Of a DNA stretch of 64,000 bases, positions 23,064-33,400 are shown in pieces (position 1 is the first letter of the stretch; each line of letters starts with the position of its first letter). The position numbers and the translations under genes are program-made. The stretch spans positions 25,916,001 to 25,980,000 of the forward strand of contig NC_079883.1 in the NCBI RefSeq assembly GCF_029227915.1, written 5' to 3'. The stretch comes from Hydractinia symbiolongicarpus (Eukaryota > Cnidaria > Hydrozoa > Anthoathecata > Hydractiniidae). A model generated the notes under the pieces. It saw only the letters and a list, made by a program, of their open reading frames with translations. It was not told the origin of the DNA and ran no database searches.

Positions 23064-23891
23064 TCATATCCCACAAAAAAAATCTAACCTTAAATTATCA
23101 TTACACGTCTTCGTCACTATATTAAAAAGATATTGTTTTTCAATAGCATCGTTAAATGGATTCATGGTTTCCTTGACCATGTTTATAACTTGATGTAAAT
23201 CTTTAGAATTTTGTCGCATTCTGCTGGCCTTTAAATCTTGAGACACGTCTTCCTGTTTTGTCATCCCCAAATTTTCAAACACGTATGACACAATACTTGT
23301 TCGAATAGAATGACTTTGTGCCCATCGTTGACGAGCAGAAATAGAATTTGTTAAAGCTGATATACCTTTTCGCTGACATGCAGCATCTGCATTTATCGTT
23401 TGCTCTAATGTCAAGTCGATTGGTAATCTTGAGAATGACTTTTGGGTTCTTCGCAGCGAAAATAATCCCCTTTGAAATTCAGTGTAAACCTCGGGATGAG
23501 AGTCCTTTAGTTTGAGAAGATTATCATGATAACGGACAATCCAACGAGCGTAATTTGGATGGTTCATGCTAAAGAAATAGTTTGCGACTTTAGGCAAGCA
23601 GCACACATACAGATCAAAGTTTCCATCCCTCAAGCTTCTACTAAAATCATGGTAAAGTCGAATCATCTCGACGTACCCCATCCAATATTGTGCTGTTGCA
23701 CCATGATTTCCTTTCTCTGTATCTTGCCTGAATTGACTGTATTCACGCAAGACATTGTTGACTTCTTTGGATACTTCATGTCCTTCATGCAAGTTCAAGG
23801 GTTCTTGGGATTTTATGAACTTGATTCTCTTTCTTGAAGAAAATATTGAAAATGAAGAATCTCCATTGCAAGTGCAAGTATTTGGTGACAT
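23064..23891 (-). CDS. Transposon protein, C-terminal part
   Basis: The third frame of the same gene contains VLREYSQFRQDTEKGNHGAT, YWMGYVEMIRLYHDFSRSLR, LPKVANYFFSMNHPNYARW, DLTLEQTINADAACQRKGI and NSISARQRWAQSH, blocks I associate with the same unnamed protein family. The overlap with the central segment is out of frame, so a second indel lies between about 23810 and 23890. The stop at 23064 looks natural, since the left terminal repeat region begins ~480 bp further on. Confidence 0.6.
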   Translation of the reverse strand: MSPNTCTCNGDSSFSIFSSRKRIKFIKSQEPLNLHEGHEVSKEVNNVLREYSQFRQDTEKGNHGATAQYWMGYVEMIRLYHDFSRSLRDGNFDLYVCCLPKVANYFFSMNHPNYARWIVRYHDNLLKLKDSHPEVYTEFQRGLFSLRRTQKSFSRLPIDLTLEQTINADAACQRKGISALTNSISARQRWAQSHSIRTSIVSYVFENLGMTKQEDVSQDLKASRMRQNSKDLHQVINMVKETMNPFNDAIEKQYLFNIVTKTCNDNLRLDFFCGI

Positions 23892-24838
23892 CTTTTACTT
23901 CTCTTGTAACACTTTCCCAGTAAAAATGACTTGAGAGAACCTTTTTCAATCACACCAGCTTCATTTAGGATATGCGGACCACCAGATTCAGCGATGTACT
24001 TGCCAAATGCGCTAAACATGGCCATCTCTACATGGAATGCACCTAGAGCGACAAATATATTGTCAAACTTTGGAGATTCTTCTGCTTGAAGTTGCATAGC
24101 CACTTTGGCAATCGCAAGATCATATGTTACTGAAATGTTTTTTTTACCACATTCATTCGCAATCACCTGTGCACGCCTCAATGTTTCTGCTACTACAGCT
24201 ATAGAAGTTGGAGACTGATTAATTTGTGGCAGGTACCAAACTTTTTGCAGATTGTTGGTATTTTGAAAAATTATAGAATTCCAGCCAACCCACATTGGTG
24301 TAGTGTCGGGTGAAAAATAAAAATCCATCATCCACAAGGTATCGTACATGCGTGCTTTGATATATGAAAGGGGTTCTGACGCCCTTCTCTGGTCATCTAG
24401 TGGAAGCATTATTCTTGTTAACATCTTAGGTTTTTTTCTGTACGGCTCTATGTCTAATCCTACAGCCAGAAATGATCTACGTTTTTTCTTTCCAGATAGC
24501 TGAGAATTGCCAAGGGTAGAATCGTCATCTTCTTCCAATGATTTGTCATTATTTTGTGACACAACTTGGTACGCTATCCCAACAGTATCATGCAAGGTAT
24601 CCTTTCCACTTAAAGTTTCAACAAATCTGTCAAAGTTGTCGAATGCAACGCCTGTTCCAAGACTTGACATTAGTTTCATACCATGTGGTGTGGCATTCCC
24701 GGCCTTTGTTGATGTAAAAGTTAATTCTGTTTCTAGTTCTTCGATAATGCTATAGCTAACAGAGTGTCCAAGTCTATTTAACATTTCGATCACTTTTTTG
24801 CTTCCTGTAATGCTTTTCACTGCCAGTCCAAGCTGCAA
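23813..24838 (-). CDS. Transposon protein, central part with candidate catalytic domain
   Basis: This continues the previous segment in another frame, with family-typical blocks: LGLAVKSITGSKKVIEMLNR, LGHSVSYSIIEELETEL, GVAFDNFDRFVETLSGKDTL, WYLPQINQSPTSIAVVAETL, VTYDLAIAKVAMQLQAEE, FVALGAFHVEMAMFSAFGKY and ESGGPHILNEAG. The conserved acidic residues in AFDNFD and TYDLAIAK and the glutamates after FGKYIAE are candidates for an RNase H-like active site, but I have not shown this. It ends at a second frame break near 23813-23891. Confidence 0.6.
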   Translation of the reverse strand: MQLGLAVKSITGSKKVIEMLNRLGHSVSYSIIEELETELTFTSTKAGNATPHGMKLMSSLGTGVAFDNFDRFVETLSGKDTLHDTVGIAYQVVSQNNDKSLEEDDDSTLGNSQLSGKKKRRSFLAVGLDIEPYRKKPKMLTRIMLPLDDQRRASEPLSYIKARMYDTLWMMDFYFSPDTTPMWVGWNSIIFQNTNNLQKVWYLPQINQSPTSIAVVAETLRRAQVIANECGKKNISVTYDLAIAKVAMQLQAEESPKFDNIFVALGAFHVEMAMFSAFGKYIAESGGPHILNEAGVIEKGSLKSFLLGKCYKRSKRCHQILALAMEILHFQYFLQERESSS

Positions 24839-26539
24839 ATGTTTTGCAGGTTTTTTTTTCCTGATGTTGCAGCAAATATGACATCGTCAGCAATACTTTT
24901 TATGCGCCTCTGCTTCTGATTTGACTTTACTATGCGTTGGTCAGGACCACCAATAAGGTAACTGAAAAATTCAATTAATTCATTTGGTGCCTCAACTTCA
25001 CCTTTTTTTATATCTGCAAATGTCACTTCATCGGGTATAGGGCATTTTTCAATTTCCATTATGGCAGACCTTAATGCAAACGCTACATCTCTAATCTTCG
25101 CTTTCAATTTTGTCTTCATCGAGTACTCTTTCCTGAAAGCTTCTTCTTCGGAAATGGTGCTGCAGAATATCAAGTTTCCACGTCTTGTTTTCCCCTTCAT
25201 GATTTGTATACTTTCTTTGTAATGCTTTAATAATTTTTGCTCAAGTTTTGCTGAAGACGATTCAATATCTTCGAATGCTTCATTCCCGATTTCTGCTAGT
25301 AACATGTGATATTGATTTTTTATCTCGCTGAGTAAGATAACATCTTTTTCTTTTAGGATGTGATCATCAATATAAGCACAAACACCTTCAAAAGCCTTGC
25401 AGTGAATCCCTCTCGCAGTATGCCAGGATGTTTCAAGTTTTTGTCTTTCCATCCCTTTTTCATTCCTCTCTTGTATTGCCAATGGTGTTTTTTCGGCCTT
25501 GCTTTGATAACTGACCCTGCACATTCCATGGTAGTATATTTCTTTGCTTACAAAATCTTCATTTCCGATTCGCACTAACATAGGCTTATCTTCCAACCAA
25601 CGTGCATACTTTTTTATATTTTCTTGAAAATTCTCTGTAGATGCTGCATTTAATTTTTGCTTTAAATTTTTGTGCTTCTTTTCCTTTCGCATGCAGAAAA
25701 TACATATCTTTGAAAACACTCCTGTTGAAGATGATTGCACTGTTATGGAAATTTTTGAACGGGTTAAAGGGACAGCTTTAGATACTTTCTTATCGTTGGG
25801 GAGATTTTTTCTCTGTGTTTCAGACAATGCTATAAATCTTTTGTAACAATTTAAATGAAATCCTTGAATTTTATTCACAAAGCCAGGAAGTTGCGTATCC
25901 TTGTACTTTAGATTTCCATTTTTACGTGTAACTAAGATAGATTTGCACTTTCCCAGGGTTTCCGTATTGAAGAGATTTATTTTGCCAACTTTGTATCCAT
26001 CACCAACATGCAGCACACAGCATCGTTCTAAAAGTTACAAAATTGACAAAAACGGTTTTAATTGTGGTGAAAAGAAGGTTTTACGGAAATTTAGGTGTTC
26101 CGATTAAGCAGTGATTTCAAAAACATTAAATATATTGTATAAATACAATACGCCATGTCACTTAAATATAATATACAAAACAACAAAACGTTAATATGAA
26201 GATATATTGTAATTCTTCTGTAAATAGCGTAAAAAATCAGTTAATATAATTAGAACGTAAAAATGTACAAAGGAATTAATATTTACAAGGCTTCAACATA
26301 ATCTAACAAGTATGTAAATCAAAGAAGGTCTCATTTACATTAAAGCATCTTCAACTTACCATCACTGTCAGTATTTCCATTTGCATTTAAATTGTCATCT
26401 ACAGTAGCTACAACATCTGCAAAATATCACAATAATAACTTGTTATTGGTTATCTTAAATTAATGTATTCTAATTAATTATGTTTTCCTCTTACCATCGC
26501 TTTCATTGATCTTATTGAATATTTCTTTGTTCGAAAATT
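24817..26539 (-). CDS. Transposon protein, N-terminal part with zinc-binding-like Cys/His region and small upstream exons
   Basis: The main exon starts at 26027 after AACTTTTAG in phase 1. Two small acidic exons precede it, 26416-26360 and 26539-26495, both flanked by good splice sites and both phase 1-1, so the gene is spliced; its true first exon was not found. The main exon has GFHLNCYKRF, then CIFCMRKEKKHKN, then YHGMCRVSYQ, a Cys/His layout suggesting zinc and DNA binding. A helical region follows, up to SIADDVIFAATSG. The frame is then lost at an A9 run (about 24851-24859, read on the minus strand): one base gained or two lost would restore continuity with the next segment (KPAKHLQLGLAVKS). 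Probably the DNA-binding half of a transposase. Confidence 0.65.
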
Positions 26540-26987
26540 CTACGAAATGAGAAATTCAATCAATGAAGTAAAAATTGACAAAATATATGTTTAAAAAATT
26601 CAGTTCAACAACAGACTATTAAAACTTTTTTTGACTTATCATCCGAAACTGACTACAACATGCAGTAACTAAAAACTTGATATAATTACATATATCTTTA
26701 CCTGTCATATCTTCTATCTATCACATTTTATCTAAAGTTTCTAATTTTCTATATTTGATAGTCTAATATGCAAATATCCCGGTAATTTGTTCACGTTTTT
26801 ACTTCACTTGCTTCAAAATAACTGCTTCTCTTAACTTTTTTCTTTCACTGTCTGGTTTGTTATGTCGGTTTCCTGTTGTATTTGGACGAAAACGTTCTAT
26901 TCTATTTAAAAAAATTCTAAAAATAAGTTAAGGCCCTGAACACATTGGAAATAAGACAAATGTTTTTCTATTGCTTCTCCTCCGCAT

Positions 26988-27435
26988 TAAAAATAGAGAT
27001 ATGGGGCGAGACGCGGTCTGACTAGGCCAAGAGACCCAAATTTTTGGTCAGCTTTATGACCACTGACATTACACTATGTTAGAGAATGTTTGTGCAAAAT
27101 TTGGAGTTTGTAGCTTATGGGGACAAATTAAGGTCCTAAATATGGTCTTTGAGGGGGGTCTGACCCAGTCTTAAGACCCAATTTTTCGGTAAGCTTTATC
27201 ATTTTTCAGATTCTCTCATATAATGACACACGTTACTAACTTTTAAGCTTTGAGAATTATGGGACCAAATAGGAGTCTCGAATTAGGGTAATTTTAGGGG
27301 CCTGGGACCCAAACGCCCCCAAATTGGGTCAGCTGACCATGTGATTTTTATTGTCCGTGATACTACCAACCTATTTAGAGGGTCAAACCTTTTGTAGAAA
27401 ATGGGACCTAAAGTTCTGTTATGAGCTCCTGGACT
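26988..27435 (-). repeat. Right terminal inverted repeat of the 5.3-kb transposon
   Basis: It is the inverted partner of 22133-22580 and ends GAGCTCCTGGACT. The last clear homology on the inner side is around TAGAGATATGGGGCGAGAC. Confidence 0.9.
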
Positions 27436-27524
27436 AACAAGGATGTTTGAAGGCCTTGTAATCAGCGAGAAAATCAGCCCGCTTTCAATATCTTAGCAAC
27501 CACTTGACCACTTAGGAACATGTT

Positions 27525-27790
27525 AGCGGAGATAGTATAGTGGTAGCGCATTTGACTTGTAATCATAAGGTTTCAGGTTCAAGTCCCCACTCCGGTGCAC
27601 TTTAAATGCAGTGTTGTCAGCCCATTTGGTGCCATCTACTGACCGCTGACCGGCTTGTGTGGCAGGCAAGCAAGTTAGAGCAATGCTATACGTATCTCTG
27701 GCTGTAATGTAACATAGTTACAGTCGGAGGGAAGGAAGAGCCAACTTCCCGTTACTTACTAACTTACTTACTTACTTACTTACATGTTGT
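27525..27790 (+). repeat. tRNA-derived SINE with (TTAC)n tail
   Basis: Positions 27525-27597 fold as a tRNA-Thr-like head: a 7-bp acceptor stem with one mismatch, an A-box-like TAGTGGTAGCGC, an anticodon loop CTTGTAA and the B box GGTTCAAGTCC. An unrelated body follows (TGACCGCTGACCGGCTTGTG) and then a TTAC tail. A diverged inverted copy lies at 48120-48535. It is not called a tRNA gene because of the stem mismatch and the SINE body. Confidence 0.75.
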
Positions 27791-30479
27791 TGCTTTCTTA
27801 TCGGGAATAACACTAACCATAAACCTTTTTGTGCCTTGAGGCCATGAGTATTTTATTTAGGCCGGAAAAATCTTTGGCCTCCATCTTGTAAAAAATAAAG
27901 AAATAAAAATGAAATAGGCATAGTTGTGGCCACAGAGAACACGTACCATGATGACACATTAAAAAATCATTTTTGCAACCTAAATACCGTTTTAGGCCAA
28001 AATTGGTCTAAAAATTAAATTGTTTTGTTTTTGGACAAAATTTAGCGCGAGTATACTGAACATGATTGTGAATTTTTATTTTGTAGCCTAAAAGTAACAT
28101 TTCAAAATTGGTAATTATTTTTTATTTTCACACCAAATACTTTGCTTAAAAGTCAACTAATCCACCCTAGCTGTCATGCATCTGACTTTAGACTTTCGAC
28201 CGTCAGAATCATTTCTTCTAGAATCGGATTAATGTTTTACATTCCGTTTATAGAAGGTTAAAATTAAGAACAACCTCTTCCCCAAGGTCTCTTAAACCCA
28301 AACCGTTATTTAGTAAAGGCCAAAATTTTCGCCGCCATAAAATTAATCAAAAAAGGTAAAATGTCCTGGGAACAAAGTTGAATAAAGGCGTGGCGTATTA
28401 TTATTCTAGTTTGTGATGGATATACAGCCTCGTTCCCAGGGAGTTTTGCTCTGTAATAACGGCTCAGGGGCCACAAGACCCTGGAGACGAGGTTGGTGGA
28501 CATATACTGCTGCATCTCTCACTGATTGATTAAGAAATGGAAAATAGCAATGACTAGCGAGTTTTCTCTTATGACAATCACTGTGTACTGCTTAGGAAAA
28601 TGAAACCATAGTTTTAAATTACAACCTTTAACGTAATTCGTTTCCAAACCTCAAAGAAAGTCGTTTTCAAACCTCTTTGATACAACAAAAAATACATTTT
28701 ATGTGCAGGAAATACACTAATGGTAATTCGCAAAATACTGTGGCAAAGTCATAGTACTTGCTATTTTAATTTATCAGAATGTCAGGTAAGTATTTCAGGC
28801 TAAAAACAATAAACCTATTGTATAGAATATTAGGGAAAAAAGAATAATGGCCAACTTGGTTAGAATTTTAGTATTGAACCGTGTATTCACAAAATATTTG
28901 TGACTTATCATGCTATCGATTTTCCGATTGAGATCTTGAGGTAAATTTTTAGATTAAATCATTTGAAATTAAGTTAACTCTCAGTTTGATAACAATAGTA
29001 ATTTCATTTTTGTTAATTTAGCTAATTTAGTTAATCAGCGACAATCAGTTTTTCTCGCATCCACGATGGTTTAGTGTTTGTTTCTTGCTTGCATCATTCA
29101 TTGAAAAAACCCGAAAAAGTAGTTTGTTGGTTTTCACAATTTTATTCTGCTATTTTTATATTTATTTATTTATTTAGTTCTTGTACACAAATCTCGATTC
29201 CATTCCCATGATGCTGCCTTTGATTTCAAGTGATTACGTTGAACTCAATTATTGCACTTCACCCCACCCAATCCAATCGCCAAGCTGGTTACACCAACGA
29301 GCTAACCTTTCACACGACCTCTCTAAACAAATTTTAATATACTTATAATTTTTATCTGATTTCTTGCATATCATTTTAGTCCCCGACAAGACCATGTTTA
29401 GGATAGTTCAACACTTAGATTCTCGTGTCTGGTTGAATGATATATAATATTTAAAAAGTGTTTTCATTACTCGACTGCTTTGCGTCACAAAACGCAGCCA
29501 CTTAACATATTTTCACCATATCTTGATACTTGAACGTTGATTTAACAAAAAAGAAAACTAGATTACTATGTACACTGATGCGAGGTTATCAGCTTATGGA
29601 ATCTAGTTCCCACGAAAATGACGCAGCAAAGTTTCATTTTCAAAAACTTTTTGCACAAATCTATACTTTATAACTATCACCAAGGGTATTCTGCAAAGAA
29701 GTACAAACGATATATGGACAAGCCCGTTTGTAGAATCTAATTTTCTCTTATCAATGCTAACCTAGAAACGAAATAATAAGAAGAGTAAATCCCATCTACC
29801 TAAAATGTTTTTCTTTTTATCTTATTAAAAACATCCCGAACAATTTCAATTATAAAACCTTTTAATTGTTTTCAAACATTCCACTCTTCACAACCTAATA
29901 CCCAGATTATCACGCTTTTCTTCATGCGTAATATAAATAAAAAAGTAATGAGTAGGAAGTTCTATTTTAAGTTTTGTTTATTTAGTTGATCCAGCCCCCT
30001 GTTGTTTTGTGACAGCACGATAACACTCTTTTGTCATTATAAATTTTTCAGATAAAGGTATTACGTTCTGGTTAGGCTTATTACAGGAATTTAATACGTC
30101 TCAAGAGGATGTGTTTATATCTATAATTACTTTGAACTGCTCAGAGGCGGACGTGTTATATGTGATCCGCTTAAGAATTTGTTTTTATATACATTTTTTT
30201 TTATATACATCCAACATCATATTACTTACTCACCACTTTGGAAAGCAGTTCAACTTCGGATTAAAGAAAGTCACGTGATAAATACGCAAAAAAAGTCAGA
30301 ACAAAAACGAAGATTTGTTATTGTCACGCATGTTTTAACGTGGGCACTACAGTTACATGTAGGAAGAAATTCGAAATAAAGGAATTGTGAAGCTATCAGA
30401 CAGAAACACAGGAACAATACAAAAACGTAGCATAACATCAAGAATCGATTTTAAAAATTGGAGAAAAGTAACATTCAAG
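27791..30479. other. No gene seen
   Basis: AT-rich flank upstream of the sFRP gene. It contains one small MITE (28428-28494) and no recognisable exon; it may hold sFRP regulatory DNA. Confidence 0.5.
28428..28494. mobile_element. Small MITE relic, CCTCG..CGAGG ends
   Basis: CCTCGTTCCCAGGG at the left and CCCTGGAGACGAGG at the right are inverted repeats. The interior GTAATAACGGCTCAGGGGCC is shared with the longer copy at 33769-33875, so this copy has an internal deletion. Confidence 0.7.
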
Positions 30480-33400
30480 ATGAAGGCCTTACTTACCTTG
30501 TGTTTTTTTATGCACGCGCATTGTTTTTTCTACAATCTTGGTGCGTCCAAGGAACAGCAGTGTGTGCCAGTTAAAATAAAGCAATGTAAAGGACTTGGTT
30601 ATAACGTCACCAGACCTGTTGATCTGTACTCGTCTGTCGTCAGAAACGTTGAGAACGGAAAAAAATACATTGAGTTGCTGGAGAAAACACCGTGTTCAAA
30701 GTACGCCGTGTTTTTTTTATGTTCGATTTATTCACCTATGTGTTTCGCTGGACACAAGGAACAAATCAAACCATGTAGGTCTGTGTGTTACAATGTTAAA
30801 CGAAGGTGTGGCCCTATAATGAATTACTATGGTATAGAGTGGCCGGAAGAGTTGAGTTGTGAAAAATTACCCGAGCATAACAGTGGAGTGTGCATTCAGC
30901 CAGATGTCTTCTATTCTGCGAAACAAGGTAAGGTATACCGTTTGTGTTCGTCTTTTCTTCACTAGCCTGGAATTAGCTTTACGACAATATAGTGGACATG
31001 TATGTAAGGCTAGACAACTATCCGCCCTGGAAGCGAACGCTCTATCACAAGGCCACCAGTTGTGAACCCTAAGTCCAAGCAAAAGTCTAACTTTCAACTC
31101 AATATTATTTTATGACTTTTTAGATTCCTTTAAATCTTTCGACAGATTTAACATAAGAGCTTTTTTGTATTGGTTAAAGATTTTACTTTGAAGTCTACAT
31201 GACCTTGTTGCTCGAAACAATAGAGGTAAAACATCGCCTAAAAAACCTACATGCATTTTAACTCACGAATAACCAAAAAATCGAGATTTTCTTGCTTTCT
31301 TGTTTTATAGGATGTTGAACTTTAGAATATAATATTTCTTAGATCATAAATTTTATGATTATGACATTAAATAGAATAAAAATCTGTAAACTAGGCTCGC
31401 GATCAAGTAAATGTACTTCTTATATACAACCAGTAAGTATAAAGAAGTAAAAAGTTAAGAAATGAATTGTCCATCACAAAAAAAAACGAATTACATCAAA
31501 GATAGAATACTCTCATGAACAAAGTGTTCAATATAATCGATCAGTTAATTAAGAGGAGTATTACAATATTTCAAATATGAGATTGTCAAAGATAAAGGTG
31601 TGTTTTGAAAACACATTTTCATCAAATTTTCGTCATGTCGCATTCATGACCGGTCAATGAGTAATTTTTCAAATGTTTTGTTCAAATTTGGTTTCCGGTA
31701 TATCATTTTGTCAGCAAAGAGATCTTCTTAAACTTCCTTGATAATAATTAGGGATTTATCAAGGTGTGAATTTGTGTAAATGTCGAATATATTGTCCAAC
31801 ATTGAACACTGTTGTATCTAGAATAAACAACCTTTTAGGAAATTGAACTAACTAAACTATTATAGGAATCTAAGAACATCGGCACTTAGAAAATCAAATG
31901 TTATCTTTAATATCTCATTTGTATTTACGTCTCAACTAAATGCATCAAGAATGTAGCCAGTGAAACAAATATTTACAACAAGACACTTTGTCAAGCTTCT
32001 CACAAAAGATGTTGTACGAATTCTGTCACTCAGCCTTAATATGTGTCGACTGATAAAAGATGCCGCAAATATTTTTAATTAAGAGAAAATCATTTATCAA
32101 ATTATGTGGATTCAAAATCTAAAAACATCTAAAATAAGAAATAAGTCAACAAAGCTATGAATTTAACATCTAAAAATATCGAAATAAAGAAATAACTTAA
32201 CAAACCTATAGCTAAGTAATTTGTCGAGTCAGCAAAAGCTATGTTGGCATACTCGCTCAATTAAGGATGATTACTGTAATTGGTAAATTAAGATTAATTA
32301 TGACAGCGGTAGGGTATCCTAAGTTTAATTTGATGATTTCGTTAATTAGCATGTACGCATGGAATAAGTTTTAATCCAAATGTAAATGTGTTCGCTCCTG
32401 GTGCATCTCCACTAGAAGATGCTACGACATGTGAAATGGCATGAATTTTTGTCCGTTTGTATGTTTTAATCGGACTAACAAAAAAATAATCGTTTTAATT
32501 TTCAATGTAATTGAATTTTGATTAAATAAACAAAAACACGCCTCTTTTTTAATTTTTTCTGTATGAAAAAAAATTCGTCCGATAAGACCTAAGATCGCCG
32601 ATTGTCATGGTAGAGCATCATATTAAAGTTAAAATAAATGTAATATTAAAGCGAGCGATATACGATTGATTTTGTTAAATTCGTTAAATTTGATCAGGTG
32701 CTACCCTATTTTGATTTAATTAATTAAATCCAATTCCAATTTAAAAGATCTGAGAATGTAAACTGGTGTGAATATCACCCCTAAGGTCCTGTTGTTTAAG
32801 CAGCCTAATTCAACTGACAGACAATTAGATTTTGTGAGCAAAATACTTCAAAGGACACCTGAGAAAATGCAGTTTACGTCAATGATAGGATACAAGTTTA
32901 TTTGAGCTAACAAAGTAGATTTTTGCTTATAGTCCCTTTCAGAATCAAGATTTCAAGATAAGCATATTCTTAGGATATTCTTTTATAGCTACTTTTATCT
33001 TGAATATTCTTTTAAAGTATATTTAAATAAATATAGCGTGTAGGTTACAAAAATAAACAAAATAAAAAAAATAATCAATCAACACAACAAATAAAAATGC
33101 AGCGAGATTCCTCCGACAACCCACGTTATTCCCATCTCTTCCACCGGTTGCAACGGGAGATAACTTTCGAACCGAAATACTTTGTCTTTACATCACGGAA
33201 AATAACAGCAGGATCCCGCCGGAAACCCAAGTTATTCGACAAAATGGGTCGTATATTGCTCGCTTAATTGTTACCATTTTAATAGAAAACATGACGTACA
33301 CTGAATTCTTAGTTTATAATAGTTAACAATTAGTTACATTTCTTTCAAATGATGACATAATTTGCCCTTTTCAAATATAATATTTGATTTTTGCCCTTTT

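Larger units (their letters stand above)
22133..27435 (-). mobile_element. 5.3-kb DNA transposon with ~448-bp inverted terminal repeats, family not named
   Basis: Left end 22133-22580 and right end about 26988-27435 are near-identical inverted copies, beginning AGTCCAGGAGCTCATAAC. Between them, on the minus strand, is one spliced gene (exons from 26539 down to 23064) with family-typical motifs. I see no clear target-site duplication (flanks TATACAT and AACAAGG). The two long repeats differ at only a few positions, implying a fairly recent insertion, but the gene has two frame breaks. The gene family is widespread in invertebrate proteomes as unnamed proteins; I know of no superfamily name for it. 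Confidence 0.85.

Noticed and set aside
27525-27597. Functional tRNA-Thr (TGT)
   Set aside because: The acceptor stem has a mismatch, and the block is fused to a SINE body and (TTAC)n tail that recur elsewhere in the window.
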